Assembly (NCBI GenBank): GCA_016712595.1
Contig: JADJQT010000002.1
Location: 372,001 to 436,000, forward strand
Length of the DNA stretch: 64,000 bases
DNA from: Rhodospirillales bacterium
GTDB taxonomy: Bacteria > Pseudomonadota > Alphaproteobacteria > Rhodospirillales > Defluviicoccaceae
Direction: 5' to 3'
Shown here piece after piece: positions 1 through 9,198 of the stretch (positions are counted from its first letter, which is position 1; each line of letters begins with the position of its first letter). Under the pieces are notes generated by a model that was not told the origin of the DNA, did no database searches, and saw only the letters and a list, made by a program, of their open reading frames with translations. Both the position numbers and the translations under genes were made by a program.

Positions 1-732
1 GTCATGCAGATGAGCGCGGCGACGGTGAAGAAGGTTTCCCTCGAGCTTGGCGGCAACGCGCCGTTCATCGTCTTTGACGACGCCGATCTCGACGCCGCCG
101 TGCTGGGCGCTATGGCATCGAAGTATCGTAATGCCGGTCAGACCTGTGTCTGCGCCAACCGCATCCTCGTCCATGCGCCGGTTTATGATGCGTTCGCCGA
201 TAAGCTGGCGAGCGCGGTCTCGAAGCTGACGGTTGGATCGGGGCTCGATGCCGGGGTGCAGCAGGGGCCGCTGATCGACGCAGCGGCTGTTGCCAAGGTC
301 GAGGAGCACATCGCCGACGCTGTGGCCAAGGGCGCGCGGATCGTCGTCGGCGGCAAGCGCCACGCGCTCGGCGGCACCTTTTTCGAGCCGACCTTGCTAG
401 CCGACGTCAATACGCAGATGAAAATCACCCGTGAAGAGACATTCGGGCCGGTGGCGCCCCTGTTTCGCTTCACCGACGAGGCGGAGGCCATCGCCATGGC
501 CAACGATACCGAGTTCGGCCTCGCGTCATACTTTTACGCGCGTGACATCGGGCGCGTCTGGCGGGTTGCCGAGGCGTTGGAATACGGTATCGTCGGCGTC
601 AACGAAGGGATCATATCCACGGAGGTCGCTCCCTTCGGCGGGGTCAAGGAATCCGGTATTGGCCGGGAAGGCTCAAAGTACGGTATCGAAGAATACTGCG
701 AGATCAAGTATTTGTGCGTCGGCGGACTCTGA
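1..732 (+). CDS. gabD: Succinate-semialdehyde dehydrogenase, C-terminal part (cut by window start)
   Basis: This is the last 243 codons of an NAD(P)-dependent aldehyde dehydrogenase that opens before the window. The sequence shows the ALDH signature SLELGGNAPFIVFDDADLD, the catalytic cysteine in NAGQTCVCANR and the cofactor-site stretch EETFGPVAPLF. The C-terminal APFGGVKESGIGREGSKYG block is typical of the GabD/succinate-semialdehyde branch, which oxidises succinate semialdehyde to succinate at the end of the GABA shunt. The closest paralogues, such as glutarate-semialdehyde dehydrogenase, cannot be excluded. The frame is open to the first base of the window and ends in TGA. The next gene starts 335 bases later, so this is probably the end of its transcript. 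Confidence 0.9.
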   Translation, partial: VMQMSAATVKKVSLELGGNAPFIVFDDADLDAAVLGAMASKYRNAGQTCVCANRILVHAPVYDAFADKLASAVSKLTVGSGLDAGVQQGPLIDAAAVAKVEEHIADAVAKGARIVVGGKRHALGGTFFEPTLLADVNTQMKITREETFGPVAPLFRFTDEAEAIAMANDTEFGLASYFYARDIGRVWRVAEALEYGIVGVNEGIISTEVAPFGGVKESGIGREGSKYGIEEYCEIKYLCVGGL

Positions 733-1067
733 AAACGGCAAGGCCCCTGCATCTTCGCCGCGCCCTGGCGCGATCGCTGCACCAGGCGGGGGTCATGTCT
801 TTAGCAGACGTGCGCACGGTACAGGCCCTGGCGTCGACCCCTCAGCCGGCCGGCTGGCACCGCTGGCATCACTGTTGCTGATTTTGCGACCGACGGACGC
901 GCCGCGAGCCCACAGATCGCGCTTTCACTGTGCATGATTTCGATGCGAGATTGCCCCAGGCGGCCCCAGTTGGGCGCTCATCGATCACAGCTCCGGCTGG
1001 CCAGGACGCGGGCAGGGTGGGGCCTTGGATCGCCAGTCCGAAGATGCGGACGAGGGAGAGGTCGACA
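733..1067. other. Intergenic stretch, 335 bases
   Basis: No convincing gene. Open frames here lack a ribosome binding site. The only clear signal is a purine-rich Shine-Dalgarno-like stretch just before 1068. I saw no strong terminator hairpin after the dehydrogenase stop. Confidence 0.5.
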
Positions 1068-3659
1068 ATGCGGGGCGATTGCACGTCGTGCGGCCTGAGC
1101 GGCCGCCTGATCAATGGCATACTTCTCGCGGCGCTCGCCGTCGCAATCGGATTGGGCGTTATCGGATTGGGCTCGCCAGCTGCCTGGGCGACCTCAAGCG
1201 AGCCTTTGGCGGCGTTCGATGCGCGTCCGGCCAATCCGACTTGCGTTGCCGGCGCGGCGCCATCGCTCGAGGGCACCGTCGCGTTCGAGCCGGCATTTAG
1301 CGAAATCGCCGCGCGCCGGCCCTTTGATGTCCGCGTCTCGCCAACCGATACGCAAAGTTACTATTTCATCAGTCGCGACGGGCGAATGTTCGCCTATACG
1401 CCGGGCAAGACGCCGGTATTGGCCCTGAACATAACCGACCGCATCGGCATCAATAGTGCCGCCAACGCCTATAGCGAGGGTGGGTCCGAGCAGTGGGGCC
1501 TCGTCAGTCTCGCCTTTCACCCCAAGTTCGCGTCCGATCCGGCGCGCCGATGGGTCTTCGTGATTTATAATGGCCGCCAGCAGGCAGAGAGCACGACAAC
1601 CTCCTATCTCTCTCGATTTACCTTGAATGCGGATGGCGTGACGTTCGACCCCGATTCCGAACTCGTGGTGCTCAAGCTCACCCAGAAGACCGACTGGCTT
1701 CATCATTTCGGCAACGTCGCCTTCGGGCCGGATGGCTATCTCTACCTCGGCAGCGGCGACGGCACGCTGAACGGATATCCCTGGTTCCGTGATGTGCCCT
1801 CCCAGTTCCGCGATGACCTGCGCGGCAAGCTCCTTCGCCTTGACGTCGACGCCGGCACACCGGCTCAGCCCTACCGCATTCCGCCGGACAATCCGTGGGT
1901 TGGGGATGCCGGCTCGCGGCCGGAAATCTATGCCGACGGCCTGCGCAACCCCTGGCGGTTTTCCTTCGACACTCTGACCGGCGAGCTTTGGCTTGGGGAT
2001 GTCGGCGACGCCCGTTTCGAGGAGATAGACCGTATAGAGGCTGGCGCGAATTATGGATGGCCGGTTTATGATGGAACGCTTTGCCGTCAGTCGAAGTACT
2101 GCACGAAACCAGGGCTGACCGCGCCCCTATGGACCATGGATCATAACGGACAATCGATTGCGATCATCGGCGGTATCGTCTATCGAGGAACCGCAATCCC
2201 GGCGCTTGCCGGGCGGTTTGTCTTCCAGATTTATGGCAAACGCGAACTCTACGCCCTCAAACGCGACAACGGAAGCTACGTCGCCGAGCGTCTGCTCGGC
2301 ACGTCGCCCAACATCAGCGCGTTTTTCGCCGACGCCGAAGGTGAACTCTACGGCGTCGAGCGCACGGGGCAGATCTATAAGCTGGTCCCGTCGACGACGA
2401 GGGCCGGGACGGCAATCCCGCGCCTGTTGTCGCACACTGGCTGCGTGCGCAGGACCAATCCGCACATCGCCGCGCAAGGACTAATCCCCTACACGGTGAA
2501 TACGGAACTGTGGTCGGACGGCGCGGCGAAGCGCCGATGGGTGGCGCTGCCCGACGGTGCGAGCATCGGCATAAAGGCTGACGGCGACTTTGACTTTCCC
2601 GTCGGCACGGTCCTGATGAAGATGTTCTCGTTAGGCGGTAACGCCGTCGAGACCCGGCTGCTCAAACATCACGACGACGGGTCGTGGGCCGGGTACACGT
2701 ATCAGTGGCTAAGCGACGGCAGCGACGCGGTTCTCGTGCCGAGCGCCGGGCGCACCATCTATGTCGAAACCAGCCCCGGCAAGTTCTTGCGCTGGCGCCT
2801 GCCCAGTCGCGGTGAATGCCTGATCTGCCATACCTCGGCAGCGAACTATGCGCTGGGGCCGGAAGTGGCGCAGCTCAACGGCTTTTACCGTTATCCGAAT
2901 GTTGGGCGAACGGGCCATCAACTGGTGACCTGGGACCACATCGGGCTGTTCTCCGCCGGATTACCCGGGCCAGTCGCCGATTTGCCGGCGCTGGCTGCGC
3001 CATTTCAGATCGGGGCATCGCCGGTTCAGCGCGCACGCAGCTACCTGCACGCCAATTGTTCCATTTGCCATCGCCCCGGAGTCGACACCCGGGCGGCGAT
3101 GGACCTGCGGTTCGCCACTGGCACGATCGCGATGAAGGTCTGCAATGTCGCGCCGCGGATCGACGATCTCGATATCGCGGGGGCGAAGCTGCTCGCGCCG
3201 ACGGACCCGGCGGCGTCGATCCTCGCCGTCCGCATGTCGCGCCGCGGCGCGGGCCAGATGCCGCCGCTGGCAACGAATCTCGTCGACAACGCCCACCTGA
3301 TGATCGAGAACTGGATCGCCCTTCACGACGTTTGCAATCCTGACGTCGACAACGACGCGGACGGGGTGCCGAATCGCGCCGACAACTGCACGAACGTGGC
3401 CAACGCCGGGCAATGGGATGGCGATCACGATGGTTTCGGCGATCGCTGCGACGGCGATTTCAACAATGACGGTATCGCCGATGACACCGACAGAGCCATG
3501 CTTCTCGCTGCGCGTGGCGCTGTCTTCGGCAATCCGGATTACAGGTCGATGCTGGACTTCAATCTCGATGGCCGCATCGACGCCGAGGATGTCGACTACT
3601 TCGACGCCAACCTCATGGGCAAGCCGCCCGGGTTGTCGTTCCTGCGTGTAAAGCACTGA
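1068..3659 (+). CDS. Secreted PQQ-type sugar dehydrogenase / di-heme-motif / calcium-binding fusion protein
   Basis: An 863-residue exported protein. The ATG at 1068 was chosen over the upstream ATG at 930 because a GAGGGAGAGG Shine-Dalgarno stretch precedes it and a signal peptide follows directly (hydrophobic core after residue 15, ending near AAWA). Residues ~65-460 match the glucose/sorbosone dehydrogenase beta-propeller (AFHPKF, GNVAFGPDGYLYLGSGDG, GLRNPWRFSFD, LWLGDVGD). Residues ~470-800 resemble the TIGR03806/HNE_0200 repeat family and carry two CxxCH heme c motifs, CLICH and CSICH. The end holds thrombospondin-type-3-like Asp repeats (DVDNDADGVPNRADNC) and two dockerin-like EF-hand loops (DFNNDGIADD, DFNLDGRIDAED). 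It likely oxidises a sugar or alcohol in the periplasm and passes electrons to its own hemes. The substrate is unknown. Confidence 0.8.
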   Translation: MRGDCTSCGLSGRLINGILLAALAVAIGLGVIGLGSPAAWATSSEPLAAFDARPANPTCVAGAAPSLEGTVAFEPAFSEIAARRPFDVRVSPTDTQSYYFISRDGRMFAYTPGKTPVLALNITDRIGINSAANAYSEGGSEQWGLVSLAFHPKFASDPARRWVFVIYNGRQQAESTTTSYLSRFTLNADGVTFDPDSELVVLKLTQKTDWLHHFGNVAFGPDGYLYLGSGDGTLNGYPWFRDVPSQFRDDLRGKLLRLDVDAGTPAQPYRIPPDNPWVGDAGSRPEIYADGLRNPWRFSFDTLTGELWLGDVGDARFEEIDRIEAGANYGWPVYDGTLCRQSKYCTKPGLTAPLWTMDHNGQSIAIIGGIVYRGTAIPALAGRFVFQIYGKRELYALKRDNGSYVAERLLGTSPNISAFFADAEGELYGVERTGQIYKLVPSTTRAGTAIPRLLSHTGCVRRTNPHIAAQGLIPYTVNTELWSDGAAKRRWVALPDGASIGIKADGDFDFPVGTVLMKMFSLGGNAVETRLLKHHDDGSWAGYTYQWLSDGSDAVLVPSAGRTIYVETSPGKFLRWRLPSRGECLICHTSAANYALGPEVAQLNGFYRYPNVGRTGHQLVTWDHIGLFSAGLPGPVADLPALAAPFQIGASPVQRARSYLHANCSICHRPGVDTRAAMDLRFATGTIAMKVCNVAPRIDDLDIAGAKLLAPTDPAASILAVRMSRRGAGQMPPLATNLVDNAHLMIENWIALHDVCNPDVDNDADGVPNRADNCTNVANAGQWDGDHDGFGDRCDGDFNNDGIADDTDRAMLLAARGAVFGNPDYRSMLDFNLDGRIDAEDVDYFDANLMGKPPGLSFLRVKH

Positions 3660-3842
3660 CGCAAATCCCCGCCGGCCGATTACAGCGGGTTTCGCTTGAC
3701 GGATCGACGCTGAACCCTCACATAGAGGAGAGCCTTCGAGGTCGAATTCGGCCTCGGCGCATCGCGATCAAGGCTCGTACAAACGAGCCGCCGATGTTTT
3801 CGTGCGACACTCCGATCCTGACGGCAACGCGCACAAGCGCGG

Positions 3843-5426
3843 ATGCTGTGCTGGCATGGTAAGCGTGGCTATCGCGCTTCGCCGAGTGATTCGCCAATTC
3901 GTTCCTCAATTGAAAGTCATGGTTCCTTGACGACCTTCGCCGACCTCGGCCTTGGCGCGCCCCTCCTTGAGATGCTGGCCGCCGAAAACTATACCCAGCC
4001 CACGCCCATCCAGGCGCAGGCGATCCCCCATGTCCTTGCTTCCCGTGACCTGATCGGCATTGCCCAGACGGGCACCGGTAAAACCGCGGCGTTCGCCCTT
4101 CCGATGCTGCAGCGCCTGTCGGCGCAGAATCGCCGGCCACCACGGCGCGGGTGCCGCGCCCTCGTGCTCGCGCCGACACGCGAACTGGCCAGTCAGATCA
4201 ACAATAGCTTTCGCGTCTACGGCCGCCATCTGAGGCTGACGTCTACCGTCGTCTTCGGCGGCGTGAGTGCCGTGCCGCAGATCCGTGCGCTTGCCGCTGG
4301 CGTTGACATTGTTGTCGCCACGCCGGGTCGCCTGCTCGACCATCTCGACCAGCGCAATATCCTGCTCGATCAGATCGAGGTTCTCGTTCTCGACGAGGTC
4401 GATCGGATGCTGGATATGGGCTTCATTCAACCAGTCCGCCGGATTGGCCGCGCCTCTGCGCCCGACCGGCAAACGCTGTTATTCTCCGCGACCATGCCGG
4501 ACGAGATCCGCAAGCTGGCGGCGGAGTTCCTCAACGATCCCGTCGAGATCGCGGTGGCCCCGGTGGCGAGTACCGCCGAGCGCGTCGAGCAGCGGGTCAT
4601 CCACGTCGACGCGCGCAGCAAGCCGGCGCTGCTTGCGAACCTGCTGACCTGCGATCGCTCGATCGAGCGTGCCCTCGTTTTCACCCGCACCAAGCGCGGG
4701 GCCGATCGCGTCAGCCGGCATCTTGCCGCCTCTGGCGTCGTTGCCGCGGCGATCCACGGAAACAAGTCGCAAGGACAGCGGGAGCAGGCGCTGTCTGCCT
4801 TCCGCTCCGGCCGCGCCCGCGTGCTTGTCGCCACCGACATCGCCGCCCGCGGCATTGATGTCGATGGCGTAACTCACGTGATCAACTTCGAGCTTCCCAA
4901 CATTCCGGAAAGCTACGTGCATCGAATTGGCCGGACAGCACGGGCCGGGGCCGCCGGCATGGCGATTTCGTTTTGCGACGCCGAAGAGCGGGCGCACTTG
5001 CGCGGCATCGAAACCCTGATCCGCCAGCGTCTCGCGCCGCATGATCATAGCGGCGCACCGGTCGCGTTCACACCATCGATCGAGACACAGGAATCGCGGC
5101 GGCCTGCCAGTCCTGTTCGCACCCCCCGACAATCCATCGGCAAGGGAGCGGGCGAGCGTAACGCATCCGTGGGGCGCAGCGGCACGCAGGGGAAGGTTGC
5201 TAAACCGGCCGGTCCCCGCTCGACGGGCCGGCCAGCCGCGGGCGCGCCGGCAAAGACGCGAGCAGACGCGGCACCGACGGATCTGTCCAACGTTCGTTTC
5301 CTCGCTGCACCAAAATCGCCGCGTGTTTCAAACGGCCCCCGCCCGGCGGAGGGCGGCCAGACCGGCCGGTCGGGTGAGGTGGGTCGTTCTCATCCTAAGC
5401 GGCGGCAACGTGCCGGCGGTCGCTGA
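3843..5426 (+). CDS. rhlE: RhlE-type DEAD-box RNA helicase with DEVD motif II
   Basis: An ATP-dependent RNA helicase acting in RNA remodelling, for example ribosome assembly or mRNA decay. Motifs are in order: Q motif (TPIQAQAIP), motif I AQTGTGKT, Ia PTRELASQ, Ib TPGRLLDHL, motif II DEVD, motif III SATM, then VATDIAARGIDV and HRIGRTARAG. The C-terminal ~120 residues are a basic Arg/Pro/Ala-rich tail, usual in RhlE proteins for RNA contact. Motif II reads Asp-Glu-Val-Asp because a GTC codon replaces an Ala codon. The catalytic Asp-Glu pair is kept, so activity is still plausible. The start is uncertain: family members usually begin at the equivalent of LTTFADLG, which would be the TTG at 3927. 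The ATG at 3843 has no clear ribosome binding site. Confidence 0.88.
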   Translation: MLCWHGKRGYRASPSDSPIRSSIESHGSLTTFADLGLGAPLLEMLAAENYTQPTPIQAQAIPHVLASRDLIGIAQTGTGKTAAFALPMLQRLSAQNRRPPRRGCRALVLAPTRELASQINNSFRVYGRHLRLTSTVVFGGVSAVPQIRALAAGVDIVVATPGRLLDHLDQRNILLDQIEVLVLDEVDRMLDMGFIQPVRRIGRASAPDRQTLLFSATMPDEIRKLAAEFLNDPVEIAVAPVASTAERVEQRVIHVDARSKPALLANLLTCDRSIERALVFTRTKRGADRVSRHLAASGVVAAAIHGNKSQGQREQALSAFRSGRARVLVATDIAARGIDVDGVTHVINFELPNIPESYVHRIGRTARAGAAGMAISFCDAEERAHLRGIETLIRQRLAPHDHSGAPVAFTPSIETQESRRPASPVRTPRQSIGKGAGERNASVGRSGTQGKVAKPAGPRSTGRPAAGAPAKTRADAAPTDLSNVRFLAAPKSPRVSNGPRPAEGGQTGRSGEVGRSHPKRRQRAGGR

Positions 5427-5619
5427 CGCCGCGTTCCCACGACCCTGACAAAAGAGCGACGGCGCGTCCATGCGACGACGCGTCGTTTCTCGTGGGCGAC
5501 CGGATGAAGCGCTGGCCGGGCGCGAGCGGCACGCGCATGCCGCCTCTGCGGTAAAGCGGTGCTTGCCTGACGCCCCTGCGGTTCCGATCTCCTTGAGTCG
5601 GAGCAGAAGGGGAACTGGT

Positions 5620-6519
5620 GTGCACGTACCGCAGCGCGCCGTCCGGCGAGCGTCGCTCTTGCTCGCGGCCATCATCCTTACAATGCTCTGCGCATCCTGG
5701 GCGCGCGCGGCGTCGTTCGACGGCCTCGTTGTTTTCGGTGACAGCCTTTCGGATACGGGCAACGTCGGGCGATTTTCCGACGGCCCTTTATGGGTCGAAT
5801 TTATCGCCGATCGTCTCGGGGTGGACCTGCGGCCGTCTCGCCTTGGCGGTACGAATTACGCGACGGCCGGAGCGCACACCCACGGCGGTCCGGCGGACGT
5901 TCGCGCGCAGGTTCATGCTTTCCTTGCGGCCCAAGGCGAGGGTGGGGGCGTGCCTGCAAGTGCGCTTTACATCGTCTACGCCGGCGCCAACAACCTGCTC
6001 GCCGGAGGTTGCGGCGCCGGGCGCGATGCAGCGGCACGGACGGCCGCCGCAGCCTTGCACGCCAGCATCGAAGACTTGGCCACTGCCGGCGCCCGCTACG
6101 TCGTTGTTCCCAATTTGCCCGACCTCGGACTTACGCCGGTCGCCCGCGAGCGGGGAGCGGCGTGCGCCAGAGAGTTCCACCGGCTGACCATGCTCTTCAA
6201 CGCCGCGCTCGAGGAAGGACTCGAGTCACTCGAAGCCGGCCACCCGCTGACGGTCATGAGGCTCAACGTCTTCGCCTTGTCGCGATCCCTGGTGGCAGGC
6301 GATCGGTCGGGCCAGCCCACAGCGTTCGATAACGTCACCCGCCCGTGTCTGGACGATCAACTGGCCGATGGTCGCAACGAAGAGAGGGAGCGGGCCTGCG
6401 CCGGTTCTCTGTTCTGGGATCATCTGCATCCGAGTTCCGCGGCGCATCGCCTTTTGGCAGAGGCGACGCTCGCCATCCTGGGGTTGCCCGATGCGCCGTT
6501 GGGCTTTTCCCCGCAATAA
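5620..6519 (+). CDS. Secreted GDSL-family (SGNH) lipase/esterase
   Basis: A 299-residue exported hydrolase. The GTG at 5620 is chosen because AGAAGGGG lies 7 bases upstream and the next codons give a signal peptide (Arg residues, then a hydrophobic core, ending ASWARAAS). Block I is FGDSLSDTGN with the nucleophilic Ser. Block III is YAGANNLL with the oxyanion Asn. Block V is WDHLHPS with the Asp and His of the triad. Length and motifs fit plant/bacterial-type GDSL lipases, which cleave short acyl esters. The substrate cannot be told. An AT-rich imperfect hairpin followed by six T lies just past the stop (about 6518-6546) and could terminate transcription. Confidence 0.85.
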   Translation: MHVPQRAVRRASLLLAAIILTMLCASWARAASFDGLVVFGDSLSDTGNVGRFSDGPLWVEFIADRLGVDLRPSRLGGTNYATAGAHTHGGPADVRAQVHAFLAAQGEGGGVPASALYIVYAGANNLLAGGCGAGRDAAARTAAAALHASIEDLATAGARYVVVPNLPDLGLTPVARERGAACAREFHRLTMLFNAALEEGLESLEAGHPLTVMRLNVFALSRSLVAGDRSGQPTAFDNVTRPCLDDQLADGRNEERERACAGSLFWDHLHPSSAAHRLLAEATLAILGLPDAPLGFSPQ

Positions 6520-6693
6520 TGTTTCTATTATGTTCTTTTTTGGCTTATCGGGTGTGACGGCCATCACAGGCAGGCGGTGAGAAGAGACGTTTGGGGACCA
6601 TCTTGGGGCGTCCCGGCTCGCGGGACGAGCAAGGAACCTCTCGTTGAAAGCAACGTTTGTCTCACACCGCTTCAACTGAAAGGCAGATTTGAG

Positions 6694-7080
6694 ATGTCGA
6701 TGAATCAGACGGAAGGCTATGGTCAACAGGAAAGCTTCGACGTGATCGCGGCGGACAAAGTCGAAGGAACCAGCGTCTATAATATGTCCGGCGATAAGGT
6801 TGGATCGATCAAGAACGTGATGATCGACAAGACTTCAGGACGGGTCGTATACGCAACGATGTCCTATGGCGGTGTCCTTGGCGTCGGTGCCAAGTACCAT
6901 GCGCTTCCTTGGGGTATCTTGAATTACAACGCTGACCTTGGCGGCTACCAGATCGACATCGATCGTGACAAGCTTGAGCACGGTCCGGTGACGACGGAAG
7001 AAGAGCTCGCCTCGAACGCGCAAAACCGTGACTGGGGCCGTAGGGTCTACGATTACTACGGTTCCTCCTGGACGGCTTAG
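6694..7080 (+). CDS. PRC-barrel domain protein
   Basis: A 128-residue soluble protein. One PRC-barrel domain spans about residues 22-95 (the stretch ADKVEGTSVYN, the GDKVGSIKNVMID turn, then GRVVYATMSYGG and ALPWGILNYN). The start at 6694 is in frame with an upstream-open frame but fits the domain. PRC-barrel proteins of this small type are common in Rhizobiales and Rhodospirillales and often respond to stress, but no reaction is known. It stands alone between a lipase and an ion channel. A hairpin follows it. Confidence 0.8.
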   Translation: MSMNQTEGYGQQESFDVIAADKVEGTSVYNMSGDKVGSIKNVMIDKTSGRVVYATMSYGGVLGVGAKYHALPWGILNYNADLGGYQIDIDRDKLEHGPVTTEEELASNAQNRDWGRRVYDYYGSSWTA

Positions 7081-7500
7081 GCCGTCTCGCGCGCGGGGAG
7101 TGGTGACTCACGCACCTCCCCGTGCGCTCGATTCTCCCGCTCCGAAGCATTGCGGCGACGAACGCGCTTCCCCCCGATAAAACGGCTCACGCCTCCGACG
7201 GCATGGCACCTGGCGTGCCGGACAATCGCCCGACGATCTCCGCGGCTAGGCGGCATTTTCACAAAATCATGATAAGGTGGCGTCACACCACCTGCTTGCA
7301 CTGAACTGACAAAGCAGGTCTAGACGATAATACGAGGGTCCGCGGCGAAACGCGGAGCGCACACTCGTTGCTTGGGGAGTGGGGAAGATGCTCCTGGGAT
7401 ACTGCATCGACAATCAGTTTGCGGACGGTCTCGTCTGCACAAGGCAAGATCTCTGTGCTCGACGTGGGCTCACGACTGCGAACGGCGAGGGGGGGAGTTC
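7081..7500. other. Intergenic stretch with a hairpin after the PRC-barrel gene
   Basis: 420 bases without a supported gene. An inverted repeat with GGGGAG/CTCCCC arms extended by GCGC/GCGC lies at about 7091-7126, 11 bases after the PRC-barrel stop, but has no T-run, so it is only a weak terminator candidate. The rest should carry the promoter of the channel gene at 7501. Confidence 0.4.
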
Positions 7501-8172
7501 ATGCGCCTAGCTATCGCGCGTCCGAAACTCTCGCTCGGACAGTTCAACAGCTATCGGTTTTTTAGTCTGCTGATGGCATTACTGCTGCTGCTGATCAGCT
7601 CGACGTTCGTTGGAAGCGAGATAGGCGATCGGTTCGTTCTCGGGGTGCTGTTCGCGATCGTGTTGTTCGCGGCGTGCGGCGCGGCCAGCACGCGGCGACG
7701 TGAACGATGGCTGGCGGGGGCCCTGGCGCTGGCAAGCAGCATTGTCATCTTGTCCGGCCTTCTGCTCCAAATGCGCGTGATCTATGTTCCGGCCTTGGCG
7801 CTGTTCACCGTGTATCTGGCCTACACGATCCACGTGGTTCTTCGGCGCATGATCACCACCACCCAGATCGACGCGGATATTCTTTGCGGCGCCGCAGCGA
7901 TTTACCTTCTTCTGGGGGTCGCGTGGGCAGTAACATACTGGATAATTTATGAAATAGATAAGGGCAGTTTTACGGCGATTTCGGCGCTCGGCCGGCCGCC
8001 GTTTACATTTAATGATTTTAATTATTACAGCTTAAGCTGCCTAACCAGTCTCGGTATGGGTGATATTTCGCCAATCAACCGTTTTGCCAGAATATGGACG
8101 ACGCTTGAGACGATTACCGGTAACCTTTACATCGCTGTTCTTGTCGCGAGACTGGTCAGTCTTTACCGTTAA
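7501..8172 (+). CDS. Two-pore-segment-type ion channel protein (Ion_trans_2)
   Basis: A 223-residue membrane protein. The ATG at 7501 follows a GGGGGAG Shine-Dalgarno sequence. About six hydrophobic helices are visible, the first near residues 17-36. The last two flank a re-entrant pore loop, YYSLSCLTSLGMGDISP, at about residues 179-195. This is the position of the potassium-channel selectivity filter, usually T-x-G-Y-G-D. Here the filter reads TSLGMGD, with Met in place of the aromatic residue. No voltage-sensor arginine ladder or cytoplasmic RCK domain is present. It is probably a monovalent cation channel, but selectivity is uncertain. The last ~60 codons are more AT-rich than the rest. 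Confidence 0.75.
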   Translation: MRLAIARPKLSLGQFNSYRFFSLLMALLLLLISSTFVGSEIGDRFVLGVLFAIVLFAACGAASTRRRERWLAGALALASSIVILSGLLLQMRVIYVPALALFTVYLAYTIHVVLRRMITTTQIDADILCGAAAIYLLLGVAWAVTYWIIYEIDKGSFTAISALGRPPFTFNDFNYYSLSCLTSLGMGDISPINRFARIWTTLETITGNLYIAVLVARLVSLYR

Positions 8173-8193
8173 GCGCCCGGATCTCGTCCGCGT

Positions 8194-8826
8194 CTAACCC
8201 GCGAGGCCCGGCAGCATGCCCTTCAAGCCGCTGGCCAGCATCCCCATGGCAATCGCGGCCAGAACCATGCCCATCACCCGCGTGACAACCCCCATTCCTG
8301 ATTCTCCCAATTTCTTCGACAGCGGGCCACCGAAGTGGAACATCAGGCCGCTTAACGCTGCCAGCGCCAGAATGACGACGGAAATCTCCACTTTGCTGAG
8401 CGCCGCCGGGTGCTGCTGGGTGGCGACGAGCACCGCCGCCATCGCCCCTGGCCCGGCGACGATCGGGATCGCCATCGGCACAACCGCGATGGAGGCCTTC
8501 TGTTTCGCATCCTCCAGTTCGGTTTCGGAATGCTTGTGCTCAGAACTGTTTGAAAGCATGTGAAGGCCAATCAGGAGCACGATGATTCCGCCGGCGGCGA
8601 GCAGAGAATCAACGGTGATGCCGAAGAATTCGAGAAACAGTGAGCCGCCCCAGGTGACGATAAGTAGGGTGATCGCGACCGCGATGGCGCACGTCCAGGC
8701 GATCCGCTTCGCCTCGGCGGGCGGCCGGTCCGATGTCATTCCCGCAAAGACTCCGACATTGCCAATGGGGTTCATCATCGAGAAAAGAGCTGCGATGAAG
8801 CTGGTCAGTTCGGCTTCTGGCAACAT
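8194..8826 (-). CDS. MarC family (UPF0056) integral membrane protein
   Basis: A protein of about 210 residues with six predicted membrane helices. The N-terminus (ALFSMMNPIGNVGVFAGMT) carries the conserved N-P-I-G-N motif of MarC/UPF0056 and the C-terminal half carries GPGAMAAVLV. I take the second ATG (8826): GGAGG is only one base from the first ATG (8832) but seven bases from the second. The family was once linked to multiple antibiotic resistance, which later work did not support. Its role is unknown. It converges with the ion-channel gene, with only 21 bases between the stops. Confidence 0.85.
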   Translation of the reverse strand: MLPEAELTSFIAALFSMMNPIGNVGVFAGMTSDRPPAEAKRIAWTCAIAVAITLLIVTWGGSLFLEFFGITVDSLLAAGGIIVLLIGLHMLSNSSEHKHSETELEDAKQKASIAVVPMAIPIVAGPGAMAAVLVATQQHPAALSKVEISVVILALAALSGLMFHFGGPLSKKLGESGMGVVTRVMGMVLAAIAMGMLASGLKGMLPGLAG

Positions 8827-9198
8827 GGACATGCCTCCGTTGGAACTGATTGCGAGTGTTTCGGTTGTATAAGTGGACAGCGTAACTTAGCCCAAAGCGA
8901 TCATCCGGTTGGCGATCGTGATTCTATTGGAGTGCCTTATGGAAACCCGACGAGCCACGACGAGCAGTTCACGTGCGCAGGCCAATCGGGTCCCCGGTTC
9001 ATTCAGCGCAAGTGAGCCGGATCATTGGTTCCTTCGCGCGCTGTTCATCCCGGCTGTGGCGCGGGCGTTCCAGCGACTGCAAGCCGCGATCGAATCTCTC
9101 GGACGTAACCCCTTTCCCCCTGCGTCTTCGGCCGCTCCGCCGGCCCGCCCGCCCGAGGACGGTCGTCATTTGGAGCCGATGCCCTCCGACACGCTCCC
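8827..9198. other. Intergenic stretch, about 370 bases
   Basis: No supported gene. An open frame on the plus strand (from 8909) runs into the end of the peptidase gene, has no ribosome binding site and shows no recognisable motif. The region near 8827-8940 should contain the marC promoter. Confidence 0.4.
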
